This document shows, in pieces, positions 35,299 to 44,181 of a DNA stretch of 64,000 bases. A program made the position numbers and the translations under genes. This DNA is from JBGTGT01 sp051439375 (GTDB lineage: Bacteria; Cyanobacteriota; Cyanobacteriia; Cyanobacteriales; Microcystaceae): contig JBFRWB010000246.1 in assembly GCA_051439375.1 (NCBI GenBank), positions 1-64,000 on the forward strand, written 5' to 3'. Each line of letters opens with the position of its first letter. Within the stretch, counting starts at the first letter, position 1. Under the pieces are notes generated by a model, which worked only from the letters and a program-made list of their open reading frames with translations, was not told the origin of the DNA and did no database searches.

Positions 35299-36402
35299 TT
35301 AAACCTCCCTTAATCCTAGTCCAAGTACAGTTCCTAATCCCGGTCGTTGTACCGTCGGAATTTCTTCGTCACTTTCAATGGACAAAGCGGTGATGGGGTC
35401 AACCTGCATGGTTGGCAGACTGAGACGTTGAGTTAAATATTCATCTAACTGTACAATTCCCCCACCCGGACCCGCTAATAGTAGCTGTACGACTTCCAAT
35501 TCTTCACTCTGATTGAGATAAAAGTTAATAGAACGGCGCAATTCATCGGTTAATTCCCCTAACACTCGCATCAGTGCATTCATCCCCGGATTAACGGCTG
35601 CTCCTTGCGTACTTAAGCTATCAAATTGGGTGACAGGAATGGTCATTCCTTGCAAAATTTCGGGGTTTCGGGCAGTGGGTAAGTTCATTGCACGAGATAG
35701 GGCATTTTGCATCTGATAGGTGCCGATGGGAACGGTTCGGGAAAATTGGGGAACACCATCGACGACAATGGCAAGTTCTGTGTTATCAAATTCGATATCG
35801 ACTAAAACGGCGGCTTCTTTAGAGCCGAATTGCCGTAATTGCTCCCGAATGGTACGAATTAGGGCAAAGCTATTGATATCGAGTACATCAACTGCTAGTC
35901 CTGCTTGCTGAAAGGTGTCCATATAGGAATCAGTAATTTCCCTGCGGGTGGCCACTAACAGGACTTGGACTTTTTCAATGCCGTCTTCGTCTTCAAAGTA
36001 GCCTAATTTTTGATAGTCGAGGTCAACTTCTTCCCGTGGATAGGGTAAGTACAAGCTGGCTTCATGGTTTAACACCATATCTCGTAATTCTTGGTCGTCT
36101 AGTTCGGCGGGAATGGGAATAATGCGAATAATCGCTTCCCGCATGGGAACAGACGTGGCTACTCGTTTGGCTTTAATTTTGTTTTCGGTGAGAATTTCCG
36201 TAATTTGTTCGGCTAATGAAGGGGAATCAACGATTTTTCCTTCTTCAAAAATGCCTTCAGAAATTTCGGCAGAACAAAATTTAGCCAGTTTATAGTTTTG
36301 TCCTTGACGGACAATTTGGGCGATGTTCAGCCGCTCTGAGGTAATTTCTAAACCAATACCACCAGATTGACTGCCAAATAAATTTTTTAATCGGCTAAAC
36401 AT
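35299..36402 (-). CDS. pilM: Type IV pilus assembly ATPase-fold protein PilM
   Basis: This 367-residue cytoplasmic protein has the actin-like fold of PilM. Features include GIGLEITSERLNIAQI, ATSVPMREAIIRIIPIP, AAVLVDIEFDNTELAIVVDG and LLLAGPGGGIVQLDEYL. It binds the N-terminal tail of PilN and links the pilus platform to the inner-membrane complex. It is the first gene of the pilMNOQ operon; an intergenic region of about 320 bp upstream should carry the promoter. Confidence 0.94.
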   Translation of the reverse strand: MFSRLKNLFGSQSGGIGLEITSERLNIAQIVRQGQNYKLAKFCSAEISEGIFEEGKIVDSPSLAEQITEILTENKIKAKRVATSVPMREAIIRIIPIPAELDDQELRDMVLNHEASLYLPYPREEVDLDYQKLGYFEDEDGIEKVQVLLVATRREITDSYMDTFQQAGLAVDVLDINSFALIRTIREQLRQFGSKEAAVLVDIEFDNTELAIVVDGVPQFSRTVPIGTYQMQNALSRAMNLPTARNPEILQGMTIPVTQFDSLSTQGAAVNPGMNALMRVLGELTDELRRSINFYLNQSEELEVVQLLLAGPGGGIVQLDEYLTQRLSLPTMQVDPITALSIESDEEIPTVQRPGLGTVLGLGLREV

Positions 36403-36725
36403 ATTTTTTCCTTGGGAAAACGGTGCAGCGTGAGAGGAGAAGACCCATTAGATATTCTTTCACTTAATAATAGCTAATTTTTCCCAAGAGAGATGAGCTT
36501 TAAAAATGGATAAGGTGTTCAGGAGTTGCAGAAGTTCAGAAGATATGATGATTGATTCACCGAAATGCTCCTTTCAGGTAATTCAAAATGCAAAATTATA
36601 TAAACAAGTTATCTTAATTGAATAACTAAGGATGCAGGACTCCCCAAGCTTTAGCTAGGGGGTATTTTTTTGAATTGTGAATTCATAATTTTGAATGGGA
36701 GCGAAGCGACTGGCTTCTAACTCTT
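36403..36725. other. Intergenic region upstream of pilM (323 bp)
   Basis: This region should contain the pilMNOQ promoter, read leftwards. It also holds a short TTCAGGAGTTGCAGAAGTTC repeat near 36521 and a strong hairpin with a T-tract at 36643-36672 in the opposite orientation. An AATTCATAATTTTGAAT palindromic stretch is near 36680, similar to one at 43195. No coding frame was found. Confidence 0.5.
36643..36672 (+). terminator. Orphan terminator-like hairpin
   Basis: The stem is CCCC-A-AGC / GCT-A-GGGG with a TTTA loop and one A-A mismatch, followed by GTATTTTTTT. No plus-strand gene lies upstream within the gap. The feature could end a small RNA, or be the hairpin of a decayed mobile element. 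Confidence 0.5.
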
Positions 36726-37424
36726 TCAAACGGTTAAAGTAGGGGATAATTGGGGAAGGGCTGACCAGTTCATCACATCTTCCCATAAGGCTCGATAACC
36801 CGCTACATTAGGATGTAAACCGTCTTCGGTTAAATGAGCATTGATCCAATCTAACCCGTTGTCCATCCAGCGATCAAAAATGTCTAAATAGGGAATCTCT
36901 CGCTGTTGACAGGCCAATTTTGTGGCTTCTTTATAACGATATTGATCAGCGTGATTAAAGTAAAAACAGTCTAAAAAGGGCATCTTTGTCTTATTCACAG
37001 GGACCATTCCTACAAATAAAACAGGACATAGGGCTTGAGCTTTATCGAGTAAATCGTCTGTTTCTTTCTCAAATAAGGCAAAATCAGTAAAGTTTCTGCC
37101 GTCTGGCCGCCCCAAACGGGGGCTATCATTAACACCGACGGACAAAATAATTAAATCAGGAACTTGATTGCGCAGTTCTCCGCGCTGACGGTATTCTTGT
37201 TCTAATCGTTCAGCAACTTGACAGGTGCGATCGCCTCTAATTCCTAAATTGTATAAAATATGACCTGATTGGGCTGACATCATCCAAGCCCGTCGTAATT
37301 GCTCAACCCATCCACCTCCAACTGGATCACCGTACCCGTAAACTAGGCTGTCGCCCAATACAACTACTTTTAGGGGCTTCTGTTTGAGCGAGAAAAGAGA
37401 AGATGAGGGAGTCAAGGTTTGCAT
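36726..37424 (-). CDS. GDSL-family esterase/lipase
   Basis: From the ATG at 37424 the protein has 232 residues. An upstream in-frame ATG at 37469 would add 15 hydrophobic residues and is less likely. SGNH-hydrolase blocks are intact: VVVLGDSLVYGYG (block I, catalytic Ser), VGVNDSPR (block III, Asn) and LTEDGLHPNVAGY (block V, Asp and His). No signal peptide is clear, so it is probably cytoplasmic, acting as an esterase, thioesterase or lysophospholipase. It lies 85 bp downstream of the MlaF-like gene on the same strand. Confidence 0.85.
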   Translation of the reverse strand: MQTLTPSSSLFSLKQKPLKVVVLGDSLVYGYGDPVGGGWVEQLRRAWMMSAQSGHILYNLGIRGDRTCQVAERLEQEYRQRGELRNQVPDLIILSVGVNDSPRLGRPDGRNFTDFALFEKETDDLLDKAQALCPVLFVGMVPVNKTKMPFLDCFYFNHADQYRYKEATKLACQQREIPYLDIFDRWMDNGLDWINAHLTEDGLHPNVAGYRALWEDVMNWSALPQLSPTLTV

Positions 37425-37508
37425 AGGTGAGAACGTTACAAAAGGTACAATAACTTTACATTTATACACACTTTGGTCAGTTCTATCATAAGAATTTTTT
37501 CTAATTTG

Positions 37509-38306
37509 TCAAGTGACTTGAATGGGCCCTGTGACACTTGCACTGAAAAATTGACGGATCAAGGAATTATCGGTTTGATCAATCTCCTCTACTTGACCTT
37601 GCCACTGAATTTGACCACCATACATTAAGATGACCCGATCGGCTGTGCGACGAATGGTACTGTCTTGATGGGAAACCATCACATAAGTCTCACATCCCCC
37701 CGATGATGTTTGAAGACTCCGTACTAAATCTTCAATAATCGTGGAGGAAATTGGATCTAATCCGGCGGTTGGCTCATCATAAAGGATTATTTCTGGATTT
37801 TCTTGATTATTTTGGGGATTAGTCATGATAGCACGGGCAAAACTGACTCTTTTTCTCATTCCTCCTGATAGCTGAGAGGGATAGCGATCGCTAATTCCCT
37901 GTAATCCCACCATCGCCAGTTTTTCCTCTACTAAGGTTTTTATTTCAGCCTCGCTGAGTCTTAATGTTGCATTTTCATAGAGCATAAATCCCACATTTTC
38001 TTGCACCGTTAAAGAGTCAAACAGGGCTGATTGCTGGAAAACGAGGGAAATTCTCATTAAATCTTGGCCATCTTCCGCCAGTTGAGTTCTTTTTTCTCCT
38101 CTTAGATAAATTTCGCCTTCATCTGGGGCAATTAATCCCGCCATGATTCGCAAAATAGTTGATTTTCCTGTGCCAGATGGACCAATAATTACTAACGCTT
38201 CTCCCTCATAAACCGTTAAATTAATCCCTTCTAAAACCTTCGTTTCTCCAAAGGTTTTGTGGATATTTTTTAACTCAATCAGGGGTTTTCTTTGTTCAGT
38301 GGTCAT
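37509..38306 (-). CDS. mlaF: MlaF-type ABC transporter ATPase
   Basis: The 265-residue ATP-binding subunit has Walker A IGPSGTGKST, signature LSGGMRKRVSFARA, Walker B IILYDEPTAGLDP and H-loop VSHQD. MRKR after the signature is typical of the MlaF/Ttg2A subgroup. This subgroup powers lipid transport between the inner and outer membranes with MlaE permease and MlaD MCE protein. Those partners are not in the window, which is common in cyanobacteria, where they are scattered. The symbol is assigned by family. It follows the VOC gene by 24 bp. Confidence 0.8.
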   Translation of the reverse strand: MTTEQRKPLIELKNIHKTFGETKVLEGINLTVYEGEALVIIGPSGTGKSTILRIMAGLIAPDEGEIYLRGEKRTQLAEDGQDLMRISLVFQQSALFDSLTVQENVGFMLYENATLRLSEAEIKTLVEEKLAMVGLQGISDRYPSQLSGGMRKRVSFARAIMTNPQNNQENPEIILYDEPTAGLDPISSTIIEDLVRSLQTSSGGCETYVMVSHQDSTIRRTADRVILMYGGQIQWQGQVEEIDQTDNSLIRQFFSASVTGPIQVT

Positions 38307-38330
38307 TACGAGTTTGGAGTTTAGATAATA

Positions 38331-38906
38331 TTAATTTTTAACTTCAGTTAACTCAATCACCCGACCGTCAATATCCTTAACCAAAAAATTTAAGGGCTTA
38401 TCCTGTCTGATTTTGTACTTTAAGCGTCGTGATTGCACCCGTAATAAAATTTCTTCTAAACAATCATGATCAAAACAAACATGGCGTTGAGAGGATTTAT
38501 AGCCATATTTAGCTCCGGTAATGATATGCACTTGGGTATTTTTTTTCAATTGATACCATAATCCTTCTGAGCCTTGTAAAGAGCTATCAGCATTAGAATT
38601 AGCAGAGGAATAGTACATTGGATCAATTCCTGCTGTTCCCAAAGCCTGTTCATAATTGTAATAATAATGTAGGGGAACATCCGCCGCCGTCAGACTCAAT
38701 AATCCTTCATAAAACTGTCGGGCTACCTCTAAATCCGATACCATAATTGTGTGAACCTTGGGGGCACTGGTTAAGAACATCCACATTGCCAAGGCATAAG
38801 CAGCTAACAGCATAACCATGATACCTTGGGTAGAAAACAAGCTATCAAGGGGTAAGAATGCTCCAAAATATTGAGGAATACTAATTAGATCAATAATGAA
38901 TAGCAT
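38331..38906 (-). CDS. VOC-superfamily (glyoxalase-like) membrane-anchored protein
   Basis: From the ATG at 38906 the protein has 191 residues; a TTG at 38978 is also in frame. A hydrophobic segment (IMVMLLAAYALAMWMFLTSA) is followed by a vicinal-oxygen-chelate fold: VHTIMVSDLEVARQFYEGLL, HVCFDHDCLEEIL and FLVKDIDGRVIEL. The His and Glu positions suggest metal binding, but no substrate can be named. It belongs to a same-strand group with the small membrane protein upstream and the MlaF-like ATPase downstream. Confidence 0.7.
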   Translation of the reverse strand: MLFIIDLISIPQYFGAFLPLDSLFSTQGIMVMLLAAYALAMWMFLTSAPKVHTIMVSDLEVARQFYEGLLSLTAADVPLHYYYNYEQALGTAGIDPMYYSSANSNADSSLQGSEGLWYQLKKNTQVHIITGAKYGYKSSQRHVCFDHDCLEEILLRVQSRRLKYKIRQDKPLNFLVKDIDGRVIELTEVKN

Positions 38907-38983
38907 ATAAGTGTTAATGAGAAAATCGCCATAACTCAATGTTAATATAACAGAAGATTCGGCGACAGACACCTGCAAGGGTG

Positions 38984-39184
38984 TTAATCTCGCAGGCGGT
39001 TAAGCAACTCAACAATTCCCAGTCCAATGGTGAGAAGCATTAACGCCCAGATAAAAAATCCAGAAATAAAGGTTAAAATGCCGATTCCTCTTAAGATAAT
39101 AACAACAACGGTAACAATAAGAGAAAGGATAAAAGTATAAAGAAAAATAGCTGAGTTTGTATTAGGAGGGGGAGATTGACTCAT
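38984..39184 (-). CDS. Small membrane protein (66 aa)
   Basis: After a Pro/Asn-rich start (SQSPPPNTNS), two hydrophobic segments (about 12-30 and 33-58) separated by GIGI form a likely helical hairpin. It ends in LLNRLRD. No family is recognised. It is closely spaced before the VOC gene on the minus strand and divergent from psbQ. Confidence 0.6.
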   Translation of the reverse strand: MSQSPPPNTNSAIFLYTFILSLIVTVVVIILRGIGILTFISGFFIWALMLLTIGLGIVELLNRLRD

Positions 39185-39248
39185 CGTTCCGATTTAATAA
39201 AATTTAAAGTTAAAAGCTGATTATAAATCTAAATTGTCGAGATAACGC

Positions 39249-39254
39249 TATAAT
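39249..39254 (+). promoter_or_regulatory. Possible -10 element of psbQ
   Basis: A perfect TATAAT lies 38 nt upstream of the psbQ start codon, a plausible distance. No -35 hexamer at the usual spacing is seen. Confidence 0.35.
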
Positions 39255-39291
39255 CGTATAGATTTCGTTTTAATTCACTAAAAGTAGATTA

Positions 39292-39744
39292 ATGTTTATC
39301 CTGCGTCTCCGTCCGTTACTGTCGATTGTCTTAGTTCTCGTCACCACCTTATTAATTAGCTGTGGTAATCCTTCAACTTCTACTGCCCCTACTACCTACA
39401 GTGCTGCAAAAATTGAACAACTGCAAATCTTAATTGACCCGGTTGCTGCAACGAAAGAGAAAATGGAAACCCTTAAAGGGTTTATCGTGGAAAAAAACTG
39501 GGTAGATACTCGTACCTATATTCATGGTCCATTGGGGGGTGTTCGTTTAGATATGGCTAATTTGAACAGTTCTTTGTTACCTAAAGACCAAAAAGCAGCA
39601 AAGACAGCCGCAAAAGCGTTTTTTGGACACTTAGAACGTATTGACATAGCAGCCAAGGAGAAAAATACTGCTGTTGTACAAACACAATTTCGTGAAGCCT
39701 TAAGTGATCTCGATGCTTACTTAAATTTACTTCCTAAGTCATAA
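39292..39744 (+). CDS. psbQ: Photosystem II lipoprotein PsbQ (CyanoQ)
   Basis: The 150-residue precursor has a lipoprotein signal with lipobox LISC at about 21-24. A mature four-helix-bundle domain follows (AAKIEQLQILIDPVAATKEK to LDAYLNLLPKS), matching cyanobacterial PsbQ. It sits on the lumenal side of photosystem II and stabilises the oxygen-evolving complex. It is transcribed alone, with a strong terminator right after its stop. Confidence 0.92.
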   Translation: MFILRLRPLLSIVLVLVTTLLISCGNPSTSTAPTTYSAAKIEQLQILIDPVAATKEKMETLKGFIVEKNWVDTRTYIHGPLGGVRLDMANLNSSLLPKDQKAAKTAAKAFFGHLERIDIAAKEKNTAVVQTQFREALSDLDAYLNLLPKS

Positions 39745-39751
39745 AATAATT

Positions 39752-39787
39752 AGGGCAATCTTAAACCCTCAAGATTGCCCTTTTTCG
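39752..39787 (+). terminator. Rho-independent terminator of psbQ
   Basis: A perfect 11-bp stem AGGGCAATCTT/AAGATTGCCCT with an 8-nt loop is followed by TTTTTC. It lies 7 bp after the psbQ stop. Confidence 0.9.
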
Positions 39788-39862
39788 CAATTGTAATTTA
39801 TCTTGCTAGACTTTAAAGCCACTATCTATAATATACTCAGGAGGGTCATTTTTTTCTCTCTT

Positions 39863-40405
39863 CTAGACTTGGGAAACATCAGGAGTCGTACTGGTTGCTT
39901 CTAAAGCCCCCGGATTCTTGGCTAAATTGCCGATTTCTTGGTCAATAAAGAACAGTCCTTGTCCTTCTGTGCCAATTAGCTTGATTTTGTCTAAAACACT
40001 TTTGAAGAGAAACTCTTCTTGATGTTGTTCTGCCACATACCATTGTAGGAATTGTAGAGTTGAATAGTCGGGTTCTGTATTTGCTAAGTGAACGAGTTCG
40101 TTAATTTTGCTGGTAACAAACTGCTCATGGCTATAAATTTCCTCAAACATAGTCACCAGTGAGTCAAATTCGACGGGAGGTGGTTCCATTCCTCCAAGGA
40201 CTGCAAATGCACCTGTTTCTTGTAAATAACTGAGTAAGCGGCGCATATGTGTCATCTCTTCATCCGCATGGTTTGTCAGGAAGGTTGCACAACCATCTAG
40301 AGATTTGTAGGAACAGCAAGCTCCCATTTGTAGGTACATGTGAGAAGAATAGACCTCCAAATTGATTTGTTGGTTTAATTTATCGATCATTGCTTGAGAT
40401 AGCAT
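39863..40405 (-). CDS. ftn: Bacterial ferritin (FtnA type)
   Basis: This 180-residue non-heme ferritin stores iron as a 24-mer. Ferroxidase residues are visible: Glu17 in INLEVYSSHMYLQM, the Glu/His pair in HADEEMTHMRRLL at about 50-53, Glu near 94 in SHEQFVTSKINEL and EQHQEEFLF at about 127. Internal Cys residues (GACCSYKSLDGC) are unusual but not catalytic. A strong AAGGAG ribosome-binding site precedes the ATG. It converges with psbQ across a gap of about 120 bp. Confidence 0.92.
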   Translation of the reverse strand: MLSQAMIDKLNQQINLEVYSSHMYLQMGACCSYKSLDGCATFLTNHADEEMTHMRRLLSYLQETGAFAVLGGMEPPPVEFDSLVTMFEEIYSHEQFVTSKINELVHLANTEPDYSTLQFLQWYVAEQHQEEFLFKSVLDKIKLIGTEGQGLFFIDQEIGNLAKNPGALEATSTTPDVSQV

Positions 40406-40585
40406 GGAAACTCTCCTTTTTTAATTCTATTCACACGAGCCTAGGCTGACATGATCGGTTGTCTTTACCAATTCACACTAGCATTAGCAATAATTAACTT
40501 TCAATTAAGATAATGTTTATCAAAGCCCTTCATAATTAATTGATTCAGGTCTAAGCTAGGATCATTAGTAAATACCGAGGTATAA

Positions 40586-41542
40586 ATGATTGCTAAATTA
40601 CCAAACGTTTCAGACACATCCTTAACGTTACCCCCTTTACCCCTACAACGTCCGCTACTGATTATTGGTCATGGAACAAGGGACACAGATGGAAAACAGG
40701 CTTTTTTAGACTTTGTTGCAGCTTATCAGGCAGCAGATACGTCTCGCCCCGTTATTCCTTGCTTTTTAGAATTAACTGAACCGTTAATCTCTGAAGGGAT
40801 CAAACAGTGTGTAACAGAAGGTTATACCGATATAACTGCATTGCCGTTTTTACTATTTGCAGCCCGTCATACTAAATATGATGTTACTAACGCCTTAGAT
40901 CAAGCCAAACAAGACTATCCTTTCCTAAATTTCCACTATGGCCGTCATTTTGGCAATCATCCCTTAATTTTAGACCTGTGGAAGTCTCGGTTAAGCCAAA
41001 TTAACTCAGATATTCCCCCAGAAGAAACGGTACTCTTAGTGGTTGGACGGGGTTCAAGTGATCCAGATGCCAATAGTGATGTTTATAAATTTTCTCGTTT
41101 GTTGTGGGAAGGAAGTCATTTTAAAACCGTAGAAACTTGCTTTATTGGTATTACCCACCCTCGCTTTGAAATGGGATTACAACGGGCTAAACTTTATCAA
41201 CCAAAACGCATTATTATTTTGCCTCATTTTCTCTTTACGGGTGCATTAGTTAAAAAGATTTATCGTTTATCTGCAGACTATCAAAAGCAAGATTCTGATG
41301 TAGAAATCATTAATCTACCTGAGATTGGGTTTACCCCAGAGTTATTGTCTATCGTGCGAGAAAGAGAGATTGAAAGTCAACTCGGACAAACAATGATGAA
41401 TTGTGAAATGTGTAAATTCCGTAAGTTAGGGTTAACCAATGATTCCCATGATCATTCCCATCATCATCATCATTCTCATATAACGGAAGATCCCTATCAA
41501 CAATTAGATCACTATCATCAACGAATTTGGCAAGTTCCTTAA
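40586..41542 (+). CDS. cbiX: Sirohydrochlorin chelatase, long form (CbiX/SirB type)
   Basis: The 318-residue protein has two CbiX half-domains. The first carries the catalytic-type LLIIGHGTRDTDGKQ (His29), and in the second VVGRGSSDPDANSD replaces His by Arg. It should insert Co2+ or Fe2+ into sirohydrochlorin for cobalamin or siroheme. The C-terminus has an MxCxxC motif (C273, C276), known in long CbiX proteins to hold an Fe-S cluster. A His-rich stretch HDHSHHHHHSH, probably for metal binding, follows. It is followed 26 bp later by the orphan nuclease-like gene. Confidence 0.88.
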   Translation: MIAKLPNVSDTSLTLPPLPLQRPLLIIGHGTRDTDGKQAFLDFVAAYQAADTSRPVIPCFLELTEPLISEGIKQCVTEGYTDITALPFLLFAARHTKYDVTNALDQAKQDYPFLNFHYGRHFGNHPLILDLWKSRLSQINSDIPPEETVLLVVGRGSSDPDANSDVYKFSRLLWEGSHFKTVETCFIGITHPRFEMGLQRAKLYQPKRIIILPHFLFTGALVKKIYRLSADYQKQDSDVEIINLPEIGFTPELLSIVREREIESQLGQTMMNCEMCKFRKLGLTNDSHDHSHHHHHSHITEDPYQQLDHYHQRIWQVP

Positions 41543-41568
41543 TTATGGTTAACCTAAAGGAGTCGGAA

Positions 41569-42186
41569 ATGGTTCAGATTTTACACGCCAAAGATATTAC
41601 TCTAAGAGATTTGAGCGATCTTTTTAAACTTAAATTCATTGAAGACAAAGAATTTTTTCGAGAATGGCAAGATAATTTAGACGCTCTTTCAGAAAGGGAA
41701 CAAGAATTGTTGGACAAAATAAAGTCGGGCTATTTCAATTTATTAAACTATCCGCCTTTTTTAGAAACATCGGTCAGAATGACCGTTTTAGATCCTTTGT
41801 TATTTATTGGTAACTTTTATCTAGATCCGTTTCATATTAAGGCAGAAGAATCAGTAGAAATTATAACAGAAGAAGGAGAAATAATCATTAAAGGACGACT
41901 AGATACCTTAATTTTAAAAGATAAATTATGGGTAATGGTAATTGAATCAAAACGAGTTATTTATTCAGTAGAAGCAGGTTTACCTCAATTATTAGCCTAT
42001 TTAATTTCTAATCCTTCTAAGAATCAACCCAGTTACGGACTGTTAACCAATGGCTCAGAATTTTTATTCATTAAGTTATCATGGAACAACATCCCACTAT
42101 ACGGAACATCTCGTTTATTTTCTATGAGAAATTTAGGGGATTTATCTGAAGTTCTAAAAATACTCAAACACCTTGGTCAATTATAA
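41569..42186 (+). CDS. Orphan restriction-endonuclease-like protein (HsdR_N type)
   Basis: The ATG at 41569 is supported by AAAGGAG 7 nt upstream; in-frame starts at 41527 and 41545 would overlap the cbiX end. The 205-residue protein has a nuclease-like core with GRLDTLILKDKLWVMVIESK, the D...ExK pattern of PD-(D/E)xK enzymes, and later QLLAYLISNP and LLTNGSEF. Such single-domain proteins, resembling the N-terminal nuclease part of type I HsdR, are common in cyanobacteria with no other restriction subunits nearby. The function is unknown. Confidence 0.7.
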   Translation: MVQILHAKDITLRDLSDLFKLKFIEDKEFFREWQDNLDALSEREQELLDKIKSGYFNLLNYPPFLETSVRMTVLDPLLFIGNFYLDPFHIKAEESVEIITEEGEIIIKGRLDTLILKDKLWVMVIESKRVIYSVEAGLPQLLAYLISNPSKNQPSYGLLTNGSEFLFIKLSWNNIPLYGTSRLFSMRNLGDLSEVLKILKHLGQL

Positions 42187-42225
42187 TTATAGTAAAATAA
42201 AAATTGTCAAATTAGTAGGAATAGC

Positions 42226-43164
42226 GTGGAAATCACATTTTTAGGAACCAGTTCTGGAGTTCCCACCCGATCGCGTAACGTCTCCAGTATCGCTATCAGA
42301 CTGCCTCAAAGGGGGGAATTATGGTTATTTGACTGCGGTGAAGGAACACAACACCAATTTCTCCGCACTGACCTAAAAATTTCCCAATTAACCCGTATTT
42401 TTATCACCCACACCCACGGCGATCATATTTACGGACTGATGGGACTACTAGCCAGTAGTGGGTTAGCAGGAAGTGGCCAACCTATTGATATTTATGGGCC
42501 GCCCGGCCTCGCCGAATATATCGCCGCTTGCGCCAAATATTCCCATATTCATCTATCTCATCGGGTAAAGGTTCATACAGTTCAACCCGGCGTACTTTAC
42601 AAAGATAAAGAGTTTCAAGTTAGTTGTGGTTTACTCAAACACAGAGTCACTGCTTTTGGATATCGTATTACGGAAAAAGATCGTCCCGGACGGTTTAAGG
42701 TAGAAAAAGCGCAAGCATTAGGCATTGCCCCTGGCCCTATTTATGGTGAACTAAAACAGGGAAAAACCATTCAATTAGAAGATGGTCGTCGTATTCGAGG
42801 GGCTGACCTCTGTGGAGAGACCGAAATGGGTCGTAAAGTTGTTTATTGCACGGATACGGTCTTCTGCGAAGAAGCGATCGCCTTATCTCAAGACGCAGAT
42901 GTTCTCATTCATGAAGCGACATTTGCTCATCAAGACGCAGAAATGGCCTTTGAGCGACTTCATTCTACCTCAACAATGGCTGCTCAAGTAGCTTTAGCGG
43001 CTCAGGTAAAACAGCTAATTATGACCCATTTTAGCCCTCGTTATGCCCCCGGTAACCCCATTCAACTCCCTCAGTTATTGGAAGAAGCCAAAGCTATTTT
43101 TCCCCAGACTTTACTCGCTAAAGATTTTTTAACCTATGAAGTCCCCCGTCGCCAAGTCAGTTAA
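42226..43164 (+). CDS. rnz: Ribonuclease Z
   Basis: This 312-residue metallo-beta-lactamase-fold endonuclease trims the 3' end of tRNA precursors. Translation starts at a GTG in agreement with the family start (MEITFLGTSSGVPT). The zinc motif HTHGDH is at 62-67, with downstream metal ligands in VYCTDT and MTHFSPRY. The exosite-like segment DRPGRFKVEKAQALGIAPGP is family-typical. The stop codon lies inside a dispersed CAGTTATCAGTTA repeat. Confidence 0.95.
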   Translation: MEITFLGTSSGVPTRSRNVSSIAIRLPQRGELWLFDCGEGTQHQFLRTDLKISQLTRIFITHTHGDHIYGLMGLLASSGLAGSGQPIDIYGPPGLAEYIAACAKYSHIHLSHRVKVHTVQPGVLYKDKEFQVSCGLLKHRVTAFGYRITEKDRPGRFKVEKAQALGIAPGPIYGELKQGKTIQLEDGRRIRGADLCGETEMGRKVVYCTDTVFCEEAIALSQDADVLIHEATFAHQDAEMAFERLHSTSTMAAQVALAAQVKQLIMTHFSPRYAPGNPIQLPQLLEEAKAIFPQTLLAKDFLTYEVPRRQVS

Positions 43165-43192
43165 CAGTGAACAGTTATCAGTTAATAGTTAC
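43159..43192 (+). repeat. Dispersed CAGTTATCAGTTA repeat fragment
   Basis: AGTTAACAGTGAACAGTTAT and the following CAGTTAATAGTTA belong to the repeat family of 7633-7825. The repeat supplies the rnz stop codon. Confidence 0.55.
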
Positions 43193-43235
43193 TGGAAATT
43201 CATAATTCATAATTTACAATTCATCATTTATTTCT

Positions 43236-43523
43236 ATGTTCTCTCAAACCCATTATCTCATTCGCTCTAAAACTGATGGTCGTTATTTAGTAGCTCGTCT
43301 TCAAGGAGAAAATGATCAAGAAATCGCCTATATTTTATTGTTTAAAGAACATTACGATGCCCTCAGTTATCTTAATACCCATGGGGCAAAAGTAGCGGAT
43401 CAATTTGGTGTCGAATCGGTTATCAGTAGTCAACTAAATACTATCTTACAACGATGGGGCTATCAAGGAATTGGGGTCGTAGAAGAACCCCTCGAACCCC
43501 GTATCCAATTCCTATTAAAATAG
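43236..43523 (+). CDS. Conserved hypothetical protein (95 aa)
   Basis: This small soluble protein (FSQTHYLIRSKTDGRYLVAR, later VADQFGVESVISSQLNTIL) has no membrane segment or known motif. Balanced composition and a complete frame suggest a real gene. It lies 71 bp after rnz, separated by the repeat, and converges with the YacP-like gene. Confidence 0.6.
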   Translation: MFSQTHYLIRSKTDGRYLVARLQGENDQEIAYILLFKEHYDALSYLNTHGAKVADQFGVESVISSQLNTILQRWGYQGIGVVEEPLEPRIQFLLK

Positions 43524-43551
43524 TTTGTGATCGTTTATTTAAGATTTAAGC

Positions 43552-44118
43552 TTAAGGAAATTTTTTTAAAAAACTGTTTTGCAGTTGACTCAACCGTTGT
43601 TGTCCCTTCGCATCAAGACGACTGAAAAGGAAGCGTCTCGGACTTTTTCCTCGATGAGAGGAAGACTGCTTTTGCTTAACAGTTTGGGAAGTCGCCGTGA
43701 CTTCACTTGCTAAACGGTGAGCCGATATCCATTCTGCACCATACCCCTGCACCGTTAGCCGTTGAGCTTGATCAGAGGTGGCCACGATCACTCGTTCTGT
43801 AGCGGCGGAAGTTTTGCGTGACCATGCCGCACAAAATTTCTCTATATAAGTATCGGCGGTTTGCATCCAGTCTGTAAAATGAACCGAAAGGTGAGGGGTA
43901 GGCTGTTCAGGTGTACTGGATTGCTTTTGATAATGAGCATCAAAGACAACACGGGTGCAATAACCTTTATGAGCAGTATAATTAATGAGAATTTCTACTA
44001 ATTCACGTCTTGCTGGCTCAAGTCCGTGACAATCTTTGGTTTTTTGTAAGGATGGCCAAGTACCGATGATATTGTAACCATCGACGAGAAGGGTGGGAAG
44101 AGAGGGTGAAGTCATCAT
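43552..44118 (-). CDS. NYN-domain RNase-like protein (YacP/Rae1 family)
   Basis: The 188-residue protein has the PIN-like NYN fold: TLLVDGYNIIGTWPSL with the first Asp, VVFDAHY, and VATSDQAQ with a later Asp. The acidic residues fit a metal-dependent RNase. The family member YacP/Rae1 cleaves mRNA on ribosomes in Firmicutes; the role in cyanobacteria is not settled. The C-terminus is basic (RGKSPRRFLFSRLDAKGQ), suited to RNA binding. Confidence 0.8.
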   Translation of the reverse strand: MMTSPSLPTLLVDGYNIIGTWPSLQKTKDCHGLEPARRELVEILINYTAHKGYCTRVVFDAHYQKQSSTPEQPTPHLSVHFTDWMQTADTYIEKFCAAWSRKTSAATERVIVATSDQAQRLTVQGYGAEWISAHRLASEVTATSQTVKQKQSSSHRGKSPRRFLFSRLDAKGQQRLSQLQNSFLKKFP

Positions 44119-44181
44119 TGTTTTGCCAAAAAGTCATAAGATCGCAATATTGTTAAGCGAATGCCATTCCAAGTTTAACAA

